DNA from: an uncultured Sphingomonadaceae bacterium
GTDB taxonomy: Bacteria > Pseudomonadota > Alphaproteobacteria > Sphingomonadales > Sphingomonadaceae
NCBI GenBank assembly: GCA_947501325.1
Contig: CANMVC010000002.1
Span: 744,001 to 808,000 of the forward strand
Length of the DNA: 64,000 nt
Reading direction: 5' to 3'
The notes beneath the pieces are model-generated. The model worked only from the letters and a program-made list of their open reading frames with translations, did not search any database and was not told where the DNA came from. How positions within the stretch are numbered: position 1 is the first letter of the stretch; each line of letters begins with the position of its first letter. Of the stretch, positions 36,720 through 46,712 are shown piece by piece. Both the position numbers and the translations under genes were made by a program.

Positions 36720-36919
36720 TCTTCTGAGATATCGACTTGCCCAGTCGCTTCGTCCGCTTCTCGGCCAGCAGCCAGGCGCTCATCGGCCTGCGCTTGGATT
36801 TCATCTGCCTCGCTTTGCAGTTCCTGCAAATTATCCTCAAACTTCTGCTCGAACTTTTTTTCGCATCCCGACAGCATCAACATCGAGAAAATGGCTAGAA
36901 AGATAAACGCTGTGCGCAT
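36716..36919 (-). CDS. Small lipoprotein encoded behind tamB
   Basis: A protein of 67 residues with lipobox LSGC and a mature part of ~49 residues that is highly charged and helical (EKKFEQKFEDNLQELQSEAD), probably a coiled coil. Its ATG overlaps the TamB stop by one base and its stop overlaps the BrkB start, so it is firmly inside the operon. I recognise no family. A structural role with TamB or in the periplasm is inference. Confidence 0.8.
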   Translation of the reverse strand: MRTAFIFLAIFSMLMLSGCEKKFEQKFEDNLQELQSEADEIQAQADERLAAGREADEATGQVDISEE

Positions 36920-39900
36920 CAGTAATCTTTCCGATAGCGAACGTTGACGTTCGATCCACCGAAACTGCCAACACTGCTAAGTACAGATAAGGCGGGCGTA
37001 AGACTGATCTCGAGCTGGGTCGCCGTATATCCGCGCGTGTCCGTTATAATTTCGACGTAGACATCGTTCGATATATATTGTCCGGCGGCGATGGAAGTTC
37101 CGCGGCCTGTGTCCTCATCAGCGCCCAATACCCTTAGTCGATCGATACCAACCGATGATTGTAGAACTCCGAGCGGATTGAGACCACCGCCGCCGCCGCG
37201 CAGGCCATTCAGAGAACTGGCCAGTTGCACCGCCTGTATCGGGGACAGCTCGCCGACCGAATTGCCAAACAAGATGCGCGCCATAATCTCATCCTGCGGC
37301 AAACTTGGTGTTGAAGAAAAGTCAATTTGCGGATTTTCAGCGCTACCGGTGATATTGACATTGATCGTTACATCGTCCGCTTCTCCATTTGCAACAAGCC
37401 GCAGGGTCGGATTGGTGGCAGCACCACCGTTAAACCGCAGCCGCCCTTCGGTCAGCTGAAATGATCGCCCAGCAAAACCCAGATTTCCTCGGACAAGATC
37501 AATACCGCCGGTCAGGACAGGGGCACCGGTCGTCCCGCGCACCTGGATATCCGCAGACCATTCTGAATCGAGTCCCATTCCGCTCACATATATCTGGTTG
37601 TCAGCAACCAAATCGATGTCCAGCAGCCAATCATCCGGCACCCCACTGACGGGATCAGGGTCACCCGTAATTTTCTGCCTGCCAAGCGCTGGTTTGCGTC
37701 GAATACCAGTTAATGTCGCGACTTGTGTCGACCCTTGTTGCACGATTTTGTAGCGCGTTTCCGGAAGCTGAATGCGGCCCTTGATGGTTGCGGGCTGGGA
37801 GGCGTTATTTACGATCTGGATCTGGCCCGTCGCCGATGCCGCAAGATCACTGCCCTCGGCAAGCTGTGCATTGTCGAGATCGAGCGCGAGTTGGATCGGA
37901 AAACCTTGGTCGGAACTGAGCGAGATAAAGCCTTCACCGCTAATTGTTCCCTCGCCAGCTTTTGCTTTTAACTCGGTTACTTCCAGGCGATCGTTGGTGA
38001 AGTTTCCGCGCAAACGCATATTGGTTAGTTGCGTGCCATATTGGTTGTTCTCGTAGGTCAGGTTGTTGGCTCTCACCACGCCGGACAGGGTGGGGTTCTG
38101 GACACGACCGCTGAAATCCGCTGCGACGCCGATAGCTCCGGTCAAGTCTTGATCCGGCAAAGCAGCCAGCGAAAACAACGTACTAGCAGGACCATTATAG
38201 CGCACGCCGCCGGAAAGCGGTGCGGCCAGTAGGCGGGTTGTCCATGGTCCAGCACCGGGCGGTAGCGGGGTCAGGTTGACCTGCATGCGGCCTATGGCTG
38301 CCCCGCGCCGGCGGAAAATTGCTCTTGCGTTGCCGCCATCGGCTAGCAACCGACCAACGAAATGCATGTCAACAGGTTGAGACACCGCTGCCAGACTGGT
38401 GCGTGTAAAGTTATTAATGCGTAACCTTGCATCGGCACTGGGGAAAGTACCAGACGAATCCTGCGCAAAATCTAGGCTACCTGTCGCCGTGCCGCCCAAT
38501 CCCAATCCGGGCATCATCGGATTGATCAACGCCAGATTGACGTCTTTCAATCGCGACTGAATGTTCAAACCACGCCCATAATTACCGGCCAGCTGAATCG
38601 AACCTTGAGATAAATTGATCGTGGTGGGCAGCAAAGTATATTTGTCACCCTCTGGAATGATACGCGCTGGATTGTCAGTTTTGAAATCAATCCCGTTGGC
38701 GCGGCCGTCCAGAGCAATACGCCAGAGCTGGGGATCCATTGTGGCATTGGCCGCAACCCGGAACGGTACGAGATTGCGCCCTTCCGCCATGATCTGGGCC
38801 GTACCTTGACCGCCGCGATAATTGATCTTGGCACGCGCTGCGGCGATTTGCAGATCCTGCATGCGCAAGCCGGCCAACTGTACATCGGCAACCACTTCCG
38901 GCTGATCATAGAGAATGACATCAGCGTCAATAATGGCGCGCTGGATAGCGAGCTCGGCGGGACCCGGCAACATGGTGTTGAGCGCGGTCGCGTTAATGAC
39001 AGCGCGTTGCTGACCATTATAGGCGCTTAACGCAATATCGCCTTTCACGCCCGAACCATCGGCGACGAGCTGGCCTGCAAAAGGCCCCGCCGCGGTTTGC
39101 CTTATTTGCCCAGCCAATCCCACGCCGGCAAAACTGGTGCCGCGGTTGACATCAATCCGCAAAGCGCCGCTTCCCGACAATATATCGACATTGGCATCAA
39201 ACGGACCGTAGTCGCTATCCCCGTCGGCGACCAAGGCATAGCCTTTTCCACTGCCCCGAATAGTTGCGACAACATTGGCAAGCCCAACGCCAAGGCCGGG
39301 CCGGGCGGCGGTGACACGGGCAACCGGACTGGCGACCGTACCGGATACGTTGACACCCAGGGGACCATATTGATCAGACATACCGGCAGCAGCGAAGCTA
39401 ATAGCGCCTGAACGCCGGTAGGTGCCATTGCCGCCGGTGAGGCGGAATGATGGCGCGGCCACGTTCAGATTATCAATTTTGGCAACGCCGTCACTGCCGT
39501 AAGAGACGTTGGCAACGATGAACGAATTGCCGCCGAGAAATTCGCGCGCGCCATCGTTGAAAATCTGGCTGGTTCGTGCGCGGATCGTGCCGGTCAATGC
39601 GAACTCGCCATTGTCACCGCTTTCCAGATCAATGTCGCTATCGATATTGAAGATACCAACACTTTCAACCCGATATCCGTTTATCCTACCCTCCAGGCCG
39701 CCCGTATAAAGGCCTGTGTTCAAATCCGCGACAACCACCGCCGTCGCGTCAATCCGATCAGAACGGATCTTCAGATCGTCCGCGAGCAAGCGGGCATTGG
39801 CATAAGCAAATTCGCCGTCGATTCTGACATTAGTCAGCAATTCCCCGGTTGCAGCATCCAATCCCGTAATACGCTGGGCGCGAGCATTTAGCGGGATGCG

Positions 39901-41136
39901 CCATTGCTCATCATCCATTTCCGCGTCGCCACTGGCGCGCAGGCCCACAATAGTCGTCTGATCAAAACCGATGCGTGCCGCGTTGATGACATAGTTGATA
40001 TTGGGCGTCGCAAAATTCCCGTTCAGTGCCAATGTCGCGGTAATCCCGGCACCACTCAAATTCTCGGCAACAACCGATGGTTTGAGAAGCCGAAATTCGA
40101 CATTAAGGTCGCGCATCCGGTTATTTCCAAGATCAATCAACCCATTGGTGACAAGACTAAAGCTGTCATTGGCAATCTGCCCATCAATATCAAAAGCACG
40201 GTTGTTGCCACTGGCGGTAACATCAATATTGGTGACAGGTTCCAGCATATTGCCGGCCTGCCCCGGGATTAATAATCCGGGCCGAGCATCACCCAGCAAT
40301 TTGAATGTGCCGTCCCGGGCGGTCAGCGTGATATCGGCAAGTCTGTCGCCGCCGCTGCGACCTTCAAGCCTGCCATTCCATTTTTTCCAATCGCCCTGCC
40401 CCTTGAGTTCCAGAACCATCGGTGAATCAATGCCAGCTAAACCGGCAACCAGCCCGTCTGCCGGCGCATTGACATTGAGCGCAATATCCAGCTCATTGTC
40501 ATCCGGAACAGCGTTCAGTTTAAAGGACAGCTTATCGCCGCCCGCGACGCCTGATCCCGTAATCGCTTCACTTATACCGTTCACAATGGCGCGCCGATCG
40601 GCGATTTTTGCGTCTGCCAAGAGCGAGACTATATGCGGTTCTCCCGTAACAGAAGCGTCGATATCCAGCGCACCAATTTCCAGTTTCCCGATATCAATAT
40701 CCAGATCCGGAAGCAGCGGTTCATCGGTAACGGGCGTATCCTTGAACGCCGGAAGGCGCCACAGCCTTGCCTTGGGAATGATCAACGAACGGATATCAAC
40801 ATGGCCGAAGATAAAACCCAAAGGCCGCCAATCCATTTCGATCATGTCCGAAGACATAAATACACCGTTGGGATCGCTGATCGTCAGATCGGATATCTGC
40901 ATCTCGTCAAAGACAGATCCTTCAATCCGACCGACACCGATTTCCATACCATTTTCAAATTCGAAAGCTTCCACTTGCTGTTCAATGAAACGGTGTCCGC
41001 TGCTGCTGTCCAGCCAGAAATAGCCGCCTACCAACAGAACAAGGACAAGTGCCAGCAATCCCCCGATTCCGATAGCCAGTTTACGCGGCCAGCCCGGTCG
41101 CTTCGCTGTTTCAGGCATTGTTTCCGTTTCACTCAT
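36919..41136 (-). CDS. tamB: Translocation and assembly module protein TamB
   Basis: A protein of 1405 residues: a cytoplasmic N-terminus, one TM helix at about 19-40 (LAIGIGGLLALVLVLLVGGY), a very long repetitive beta-rich (AsmA/TamB-like) region and a C-terminal DUF490/TamB domain. That domain includes RLRFNGGAATNPTLRLVA and the end segment NVNVRYRKDY. TamB spans the periplasm and works with TamA in outer-membrane protein assembly and lipid movement. It starts one base inside the tamA stop codon. Confidence 0.95.
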   Translation of the reverse strand: MSETETMPETAKRPGWPRKLAIGIGGLLALVLVLLVGGYFWLDSSSGHRFIEQQVEAFEFENGMEIGVGRIEGSVFDEMQISDLTISDPNGVFMSSDMIEMDWRPLGFIFGHVDIRSLIIPKARLWRLPAFKDTPVTDEPLLPDLDIDIGKLEIGALDIDASVTGEPHIVSLLADAKIADRRAIVNGISEAITGSGVAGGDKLSFKLNAVPDDNELDIALNVNAPADGLVAGLAGIDSPMVLELKGQGDWKKWNGRLEGRSGGDRLADITLTARDGTFKLLGDARPGLLIPGQAGNMLEPVTNIDVTASGNNRAFDIDGQIANDSFSLVTNGLIDLGNNRMRDLNVEFRLLKPSVVAENLSGAGITATLALNGNFATPNINYVINAARIGFDQTTIVGLRASGDAEMDDEQWRIPLNARAQRITGLDAATGELLTNVRIDGEFAYANARLLADDLKIRSDRIDATAVVVADLNTGLYTGGLEGRINGYRVESVGIFNIDSDIDLESGDNGEFALTGTIRARTSQIFNDGAREFLGGNSFIVANVSYGSDGVAKIDNLNVAAPSFRLTGGNGTYRRSGAISFAAAGMSDQYGPLGVNVSGTVASPVARVTAARPGLGVGLANVVATIRGSGKGYALVADGDSDYGPFDANVDILSGSGALRIDVNRGTSFAGVGLAGQIRQTAAGPFAGQLVADGSGVKGDIALSAYNGQQRAVINATALNTMLPGPAELAIQRAIIDADVILYDQPEVVADVQLAGLRMQDLQIAAARAKINYRGGQGTAQIMAEGRNLVPFRVAANATMDPQLWRIALDGRANGIDFKTDNPARIIPEGDKYTLLPTTINLSQGSIQLAGNYGRGLNIQSRLKDVNLALINPMMPGLGLGGTATGSLDFAQDSSGTFPSADARLRINNFTRTSLAAVSQPVDMHFVGRLLADGGNARAIFRRRGAAIGRMQVNLTPLPPGAGPWTTRLLAAPLSGGVRYNGPASTLFSLAALPDQDLTGAIGVAADFSGRVQNPTLSGVVRANNLTYENNQYGTQLTNMRLRGNFTNDRLEVTELKAKAGEGTISGEGFISLSSDQGFPIQLALDLDNAQLAEGSDLAASATGQIQIVNNASQPATIKGRIQLPETRYKIVQQGSTQVATLTGIRRKPALGRQKITGDPDPVSGVPDDWLLDIDLVADNQIYVSGMGLDSEWSADIQVRGTTGAPVLTGGIDLVRGNLGFAGRSFQLTEGRLRFNGGAATNPTLRLVANGEADDVTINVNITGSAENPQIDFSSTPSLPQDEIMARILFGNSVGELSPIQAVQLASSLNGLRGGGGGLNPLGVLQSSVGIDRLRVLGADEDTGRGTSIAAGQYISNDVYVEIITDTRGYTATQLEISLTPALSVLSSVGSFGGSNVNVRYRKDY

Positions 41137-43334
41137 CAGAACGCCTGCCCGATAGAAATATAGACCGAAACCCGGGATTCACCTGGCTGGCGGTTAATTG
41201 GTGTTGCTACGTCCAGCCGCAAGGGGCCGAAATTGGTATAGAAGCGTCCGCCAATCCCGACGCCGAAGCGCATATTGTCGAAACCGGGAGTTGAGCTGGT
41301 ATAGACCTGACCGGCGTCAACAAATCCTACCACGCCATAATCACCAAACCGATAGCGAACTTCTGCGGCAGCTTCGATAAGACTACGCCCTCCAATCGGG
41401 TCGTCATCGATATCCTTGGGCCCCAGCTCCTGATAACCGAAACCGCGCACGGAACCACCACCGCCAGCGTAAAAGCGGCGCGATGGCGCGATGTCTGCCC
41501 TATCAGCCCCGGCTATTGAGCCGATGCGCGCGCGTCCTGCCAATACAAAGCTGCTGCCAATGCCGTAATAGGTTGTCGCCTCCACCTGTCCGCGGCCGTA
41601 AAATTGCGTGCCGCTGCCCAGAGATGCTTCGGGCGAGAGCTTTGCCGATATCCGGAAGCCTTCGGTCGGATTGAGCAAACTATCGGTGGTGTCAAATGTG
41701 ACTTCACCTGGTAAGGCCGCGACATAATATGTGCGGCTGTCCCGTTCCCCGGTCGAGAAGTTGAAATCTTCCTCGTTCGTACCCAGAACCTCAAACCCAT
41801 AGCTATAGGTAAAACGCTTCTGCCAGATGGGCGTACTGTTATATGAAATCCGTCCACCCAATCGACCGGTCAGAGCCTCGTATGCGTCAAGATCGCTGCG
41901 CAAGGCAGATAGACCAAATTCGACCGTGCGGTCTCTCCGCCCAGCGTTGCTGCGCCGAAAAGTAACAGAGGCGCCTTGTTCCTGCGTACCGGCCACCGCA
42001 CTCGCAATCAGCGCGCCTTCAGGCGGGAATAAATTCCGGTGGGTCCAGCTGCCTTCCACGCGGATGCCCTGGCCCGTACCATAGCCAGCGCTACCCGCGA
42101 TCGTCCGTGGGGGGCCGGCTTCCTGCTCGACATTTATCGTGGCATATTCTGTCCCATCCGGTCCTGCCTCACCGCTTGGCGCCGGCTTAACCGAAACAAT
42201 TGAAAATAATCCGGTCGAAACCAGAGCTTTGCGCAGATCATCAACCTTGCGGCTATCGTAAAGCTCGCCTTTTTTGAACCGTGCGATGACGCCGACATGA
42301 TCGGCATCAAAGGCGGTCGTACCGGTGGTCACTATCTCACCAAAACTGCTGCGCGGACCAGTATTGACAGGAAGCGTATAATCTCCGGTAGCGGTTTCGG
42401 GATCAAGCAATATGTCGCGCTGGCCAATGTCCACAAACGGGTAGCCTTCTTGTGGTAAAGCAACCGCAAGATTGGCTTCAGCCGCCAGCACCCGTTCAGC
42501 GACAATGGGCTCGCCGATTTTTGGCACAAAATTCTTGCTGATCAGATCCTCCGGTTCGACCGGCCCGGCTTCAAACATGATAGAAGCGAAATCATAGCGC
42601 TGTCCTGGTGTCACTTGCAGGATGACGGTTACAATGTCTCCTTTCTGAGCGGGCAATTCCAGATTGCCATTCACGGTCGCATCAAAATATCCCTGACCCG
42701 ACATGATATCGACCAGCAATTGCTGGTCTTCGCGCATCCGGGCCGAGATCATGGCGCCGTTGACGGCCTTTCCATCACCTTCTTCAAGCGCGGAAAGCTC
42801 AGAGAAACGTCCACGGATATCGTCAGCATTGACCGGACGAACATCGCTTTTGTCGCTCAGGCTCTCTAGCCCTTCCAGCCGATATTCATAGCGCAGCTCT
42901 GCATCGTCCAGATTCTCCGCTGCTTCTGTATATTCGCTCTCGTCAAATCGCTCGACATCGAAATTTTCGAGCGGGACCAGCGGATCATCAATTTCCGGAT
43001 CGTTTACGGGGGCGTCCGCGATCAGTTCATTGGTGTTTCCATCTTTCGCGGCAGGAATCTGCGCCGTTTCGTCCTCGGCATCGTCCGCGCGTTGTTCTTG
43101 CTCCAGACGTCTTTGTTCGTCCGTCCACTCTTGAATGCTGCCCAGCGGCGCATCGATATTCGGGTCTATCGGCGGGATGGTCTCATCAAATTCTTCATCT
43201 GTGATGATGGGGTCGCGTCGATCCGGGGCGGCTGTATTGGGATTGGTATCCTGCGCGTAAGCAACCGGCACCGGACCAAGGGTCGTCGCCAGCAGCAACG
43301 TGGCCAGAACGTATATGCTGTGTTGGTTACTCAT
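41136..43334 (-). CDS. tamA: Outer-membrane assembly protein TamA (BamA/TamA family)
   Basis: A protein of 732 residues: a signal peptide ending VAYAQD, an acidic low-complexity stretch of ~110 residues, POTRA-type domains, and a C-terminal 16-strand barrel (Bac_surface_Ag) with the hallmark GGGGSVRGFGYQELGP and terminal Phe. The acidic N-terminal insertion is longer than in enterobacterial TamA. The ATG at 43334 begins the signal peptide; the frame extends further upstream without a credible start. Partner of TamB, encoded next. Confidence 0.93.
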   Translation of the reverse strand: MSNQHSIYVLATLLLATTLGPVPVAYAQDTNPNTAAPDRRDPIITDEEFDETIPPIDPNIDAPLGSIQEWTDEQRRLEQEQRADDAEDETAQIPAAKDGNTNELIADAPVNDPEIDDPLVPLENFDVERFDESEYTEAAENLDDAELRYEYRLEGLESLSDKSDVRPVNADDIRGRFSELSALEEGDGKAVNGAMISARMREDQQLLVDIMSGQGYFDATVNGNLELPAQKGDIVTVILQVTPGQRYDFASIMFEAGPVEPEDLISKNFVPKIGEPIVAERVLAAEANLAVALPQEGYPFVDIGQRDILLDPETATGDYTLPVNTGPRSSFGEIVTTGTTAFDADHVGVIARFKKGELYDSRKVDDLRKALVSTGLFSIVSVKPAPSGEAGPDGTEYATINVEQEAGPPRTIAGSAGYGTGQGIRVEGSWTHRNLFPPEGALIASAVAGTQEQGASVTFRRSNAGRRDRTVEFGLSALRSDLDAYEALTGRLGGRISYNSTPIWQKRFTYSYGFEVLGTNEEDFNFSTGERDSRTYYVAALPGEVTFDTTDSLLNPTEGFRISAKLSPEASLGSGTQFYGRGQVEATTYYGIGSSFVLAGRARIGSIAGADRADIAPSRRFYAGGGGSVRGFGYQELGPKDIDDDPIGGRSLIEAAAEVRYRFGDYGVVGFVDAGQVYTSSTPGFDNMRFGVGIGGRFYTNFGPLRLDVATPINRQPGESRVSVYISIGQAF

Positions 43335-43464
43335 ACTCGTTCGGCGCCTAATCCTTCTAACCGACCAATGATATATATTTGTCGAAAAATTCTCCAACCG
43401 CCTGTTTGGCCTTCTACCCGCCTGCACAGCCTCGTATATGGGTCATCGGTGCTAGGTGCGGAAT

Positions 43465-43680
43465 TCAATAATCTGCCTCGCCGCTGCCTGCCGTCCATTT
43501 GGTCTTGTAATAGGCCGTCAACACCAGCCCTGCGCTAACCAGAAGCGCGGCCGGAACGGATTTGGTTGCAATGCGCAGCGCACTTAATCCCAGTCCAACA
43601 CCGACCAAGTCCTTATCGCTCATCTGCTTTCGCACAGCAGTGGCGATTGTCGTTCCAATGACGGTGTTCAACAGATTCAT
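43465..43680 (-). CDS. Small hypothetical membrane protein
   Basis: A protein of 71 residues with two hydrophobic segments (NTVIGTTIATAV and VPAALLVSAGLVLTAYY) separated by a charged KQMSDKDLVG stretch. It begins two bases after the stop of the MscS gene, so it is cotranscribed with it. I recognise no family. It may help the channel or be an independent membrane-stress protein. Confidence 0.7.
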   Translation of the reverse strand: MNLLNTVIGTTIATAVRKQMSDKDLVGVGLGLSALRIATKSVPAALLVSAGLVLTAYYKTKWTAGSGEADY

Positions 43681-43681
43681 A

Positions 43682-44581
43682 TCATTCTTCTTTTTCCCCA
43701 GAACCTATGGGAACCGGCTGTTTGAATGTGTGGGTCACATAAGGGAACGGGATTTCGATACCCGCATCGTCCAGTGCGCGTTTGATAGCGCGAATGACCG
43801 TATCACGGCTTTCATGCATATCACGCTGGGTTGAGCCGGACCACCAGCGAACGTTGAAGTCCACCGAGCTTGAGTTAAACTCACAAGCCATTACGTCCAC
43901 TATTTCGTCATCCCGGACACTATCGAGGCATTTTACGGCCTTGAGAATTACTTCGCGCGCCTGTTCGAGGTCAGTGTCGTAGGATACACCGACGACCACG
44001 TCATGCCGACGCAGCTGCCCATCAGTGGCTATTTTGACCGGGTTCTTGAACAGAATTGAGTTGGGCACGATTGTCAGTTCGTTCGATAATTTCCGAATAT
44101 GGGTTTCCCGCAGCAAAATCTGCTCCACCCTGCCCTCAATTCCTTCACATTCGATAAAATCGCCAATCCGCATTTTCTCGCGGATCATGATCAGAACTCC
44201 GGCCAGAAAATTCTCGAAAATATCCTGAAAAGCAAAGCCGATGGCGACCGTGCCGACGCCAAGACCGGCGACCAAGCTACCGGGCGTCAGGTCTGGCAAC
44301 AGAATGGTGAGCGAAACCAGCAGGCCGACTACCCAAATCCCGATGCGGACAATCGTATCAATCAGCTCTCGTAATGAGGGACGCATCCTGGTCTTGGATA
44401 TGATCTTGTCCGCGATCTTGCTGGCGAAGCGGGCCACTATCCAGGTGATGAGGAGGAAGATGAAGGCTATCGCCAAACTGGGCAACAGCTCGACCATGCC
44501 CTCCCACATGTTCAAGAGCTGTGAAATCAAAATATCTACGGTACTAAGAGATTTGTTCAGTGGATCATCCATACCCGCCAT
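43682..44581 (-). CDS. MscS-family mechanosensitive channel
   Basis: A channel of 299 residues: TM helices near 28-50, 74-97 and a pore helix region with Gly/Ala packing (GSLVAGLGVGTVAIGFAFQD), then the MscS beta domain (GDFIECEGIEGRVEQI, LTIVPNSILFKNPV) and an alpha/beta C-terminal domain. The size matches a small-conductance MscS. It probably protects against osmotic downshock. A second, BON-domain MscS is encoded 3 kb away. Confidence 0.95.
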   Translation of the reverse strand: MAGMDDPLNKSLSTVDILISQLLNMWEGMVELLPSLAIAFIFLLITWIVARFASKIADKIISKTRMRPSLRELIDTIVRIGIWVVGLLVSLTILLPDLTPGSLVAGLGVGTVAIGFAFQDIFENFLAGVLIMIREKMRIGDFIECEGIEGRVEQILLRETHIRKLSNELTIVPNSILFKNPVKIATDGQLRRHDVVVGVSYDTDLEQAREVILKAVKCLDSVRDDEIVDVMACEFNSSSVDFNVRWWSGSTQRDMHESRDTVIRAIKRALDDAGIEIPFPYVTHTFKQPVPIGSGEKEE

Positions 44582-44749
44582 ACGCGCTCCTTCGACAAAG
44601 GTTCCATTTTGCTAAGATAATGTGGATAGAAACAAACAACTTACGAGAAAAAGCCAATTTGCCGGGAACCCGAAGCTGACCGATACGTTAGGTGTGTAGA
44701 AGTTCAGAGGGCGCACCGAATTCACACGTCACTCTGCACTCAGAAAACC

Positions 44750-44821
44750 GGTCAGGATATTTGAACTCCCAACGCTCGACGCCCACCCTATGGCGGATTT
44801 CCAGCGTCAGATATCCTGACC
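44750..44821. repeat. 72-nt nested inverted repeat (long hairpin)
   Basis: An 11-bp perfect pair, GGTCAGGATAT (44750-44760) and ATATCCTGACC (44811-44821), encloses a second pair (ACGCT/AGCGT) and a third (CGCC/GGCG at 44780-44783 and 44792-44795). It lies in a 267-bp gap between the PLD and MscS genes, both minus strand. It lacks a U-tract, so it is not a standard terminator; a REP-like element, RNA processing site or structured leader are possible. Confidence 0.55.
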
Positions 44822-44848
44822 AGCCTTCTGGTCCCGGGATCTTCTAAA

Positions 44849-46303
44849 TCACTGGCTGGATGGCGACGCGCGTTTCACGATATCGCCCACCACCGTTCTT
44901 TCGCTAAATGGTTCAAAAAACTCGTCGGGGCGTTCCGGATCGAGCAATTTATTGTCGGCAAGTATCTCTTCGGCAGCGCCCAATTCCGGAATTTCGAACG
45001 GAAGCAGCTTTCGTTTACAATCCCGGTGCTGTTGGATGAAGTCCATCATCGAACAACCCCCCGTTAACGCATCAGCGGCCACTTGCTCATCGACACCGCA
45101 ATGCTCGGCAAGCAATGAAAAACGGATAGCGGCTATCTGTTGCGACACCGCCCTGTCACCCGTTTCGCGATTATCGATGACCAGATCGCATTCGCTATCG
45201 AGCCCCAAAGACCGGTTGTTCAAATTGGCGGAACCAACGCGCAAGATTTGATCATCGATGATCATTATTTTGGCATGGACGTAAATATCTTCATTCGCCT
45301 CATTCACCGGCGTGAAAATGGCAAATCTCGATGTATCTTTATTCGCGTAGATTGCGCCCACCATTTTGGCTCGGGCGCTATCCATCGTTTTTTGCTCAAG
45401 CCATCCATCCGCAGTTTTTGGCATGACCAATATTATTTCCGGCGGATCCGCTTCCTCCAGGCGCAAGGCAATGGCGTCAGCGATTTTGCGCGACGTGAAA
45501 TACTGATTTTCTATATAGATGAACTTCTCTGCTTGCCGGATCTGGTCTAGGAACAACGCCTCAATCTCGCGGACTTGTTCAACATTCTCATGTTTCGCCC
45601 GGGTCCGCGCAATGGTGATATCTATATTTTCAAAATGCGGTTCCACATCAGCTGGCCAAGGATCGTTTTCAAGCCGCAATGGCTCCAGTTGCTCGCCGCC
45701 TGCGGTGACCCAGCGATCTCGGGCCAAATCACCGAGAGCGGATGCAGCCTGGCCGTCGACAATCATCGTGACATCATGCCAAGGACTATATTGCGAACCG
45801 TTGGGGCGCTTACGGCGGCTATCTTGCCCGATATGCTCACGGGTATCCCAGCGATCAGTGGTCATGTCGATCCCGCCGCACACCGCAAAATTATCATCAA
45901 TCACCACGATTTTCTGGTGATGACAGCATCCGACAGGATGCGCACCGTCAAGCTTGAACTCAATCTGGTCGTGCACAGCCCACTTTGCGACCGTAATCAT
46001 GGTCGAACCGCGACCCAATAGCTTTATGGCGGATGTTTTCCATTTCAATATCTTGATTTCCAGATCAGGTCGATTGTCTGCCAACCACCCAACGAAGTCC
46101 CCCAATGTCACAGGAGGACCGTCCTCTTCCGGTTCATCTTTGGACAAGCTGATGCGCGTGTCGAAATCCCAGCCGATCAACATTATCCGCTTTTCCGCCT
46201 GCAGCATCGCCTTGCGCAGAGTCTCGAAATAGTCGGCGCCATCTATAACCACACGGGCTCGACTGGCTTTGACCTTTCTCCAGAACTTCTCAACGCCGCT
46301 CAC
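44849..46303 (-). CDS. Phospholipase D/cardiolipin synthase-family protein
   Basis: A protein of 484 residues with two HKD motifs: HHQKIVVIDDNFAVCGGID near residue 125 and HAKIMIIDDQILRVGSAN near residue 340. The first reads HxK(x)4D in full, and so does the second. No N-terminal membrane helices are visible, unlike classical cardiolipin synthase, so it is a soluble or peripheral PLD enzyme of the VTT/PLD stress type. It probably acts on phospholipid headgroups. It lies in the stress island between two MscS genes. Confidence 0.9.
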   Translation of the reverse strand: MSGVEKFWRKVKASRARVVIDGADYFETLRKAMLQAEKRIMLIGWDFDTRISLSKDEPEEDGPPVTLGDFVGWLADNRPDLEIKILKWKTSAIKLLGRGSTMITVAKWAVHDQIEFKLDGAHPVGCCHHQKIVVIDDNFAVCGGIDMTTDRWDTREHIGQDSRRKRPNGSQYSPWHDVTMIVDGQAASALGDLARDRWVTAGGEQLEPLRLENDPWPADVEPHFENIDITIARTRAKHENVEQVREIEALFLDQIRQAEKFIYIENQYFTSRKIADAIALRLEEADPPEIILVMPKTADGWLEQKTMDSARAKMVGAIYANKDTSRFAIFTPVNEANEDIYVHAKIMIIDDQILRVGSANLNNRSLGLDSECDLVIDNRETGDRAVSQQIAAIRFSLLAEHCGVDEQVAADALTGGCSMMDFIQQHRDCKRKLLPFEIPELGAAEEILADNKLLDPERPDEFFEPFSERTVVGDIVKRASPSSQ

Positions 46304-46427
46304 TTAAAAATCACTTCTAATTGGTTTCATAATTCACTCATATTGTCGCCGTCTTAGTCCATAGGTTTTGCGTTTCAAACATATCAATTTGAATATGTGG
46401 CGAATGGAAACCTGGAATAAGCTGAAA

Positions 46428-46466
46428 TAAAAATGCCCAACCACTATAAATAGAGCGGCTGGGCAT
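46428..46466 (-). terminator. Intrinsic terminator after the PLDc_N gene
   Basis: On the minus strand ATGCCCA pairs with TGGGCAT (46460-46466 with 46433-46439), with one internal mismatch and two further pairs, and is followed by TTTTTATT. It lies 24 nt after the stop of the PLDc_N gene. Confidence 0.65.
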
Positions 46467-46489
46467 CTAATTCTCACATCATGACGTTC

Positions 46490-46672
46490 TTAGGTGGCAA
46501 CGGAACCCTTTGGCCCGACAAAAAACCACAGTAACAGCCCGATCACGGGTAATATGATAATTATAGCGCTCCATATTATTTTCGTACCTACAGATGCACC
46601 GCTTCCCCAAACACCGAGCAGTGCCCAGATATCCAAAGCAAGAATGATTAGTCCCACTATCCCATAACTCAT
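46490..46672 (-). CDS. PLDc_N domain small membrane protein
   Basis: A protein of 60 residues with two membrane helices (IVGLIILALDIWALLGVW and IIWSAIIIILPVIGLLLWFF) and the tail GPKG. This is the PLDc_N pattern, the two-helix anchor seen in front of cardiolipin synthases but here standing alone. It may pair with the soluble PLD enzyme encoded just downstream. It follows the DUF2383 gene by 40 nt and ends at an intrinsic terminator. Confidence 0.85.
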   Translation of the reverse strand: MSYGIVGLIILALDIWALLGVWGSGASVGTKIIWSAIIIILPVIGLLLWFFVGPKGSVAT

Positions 46673-46712
46673 ATCAAAATCCTCCGTTGTTAGACTGTAT
46701 TTTTTCTTATCT

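Noticed and set aside
44581-44605. GGAAC-N16-CGTA reading into the minus-strand MscS gene
   Set aside because: The -10 element would overlap the start codon, so transcription would begin after it.
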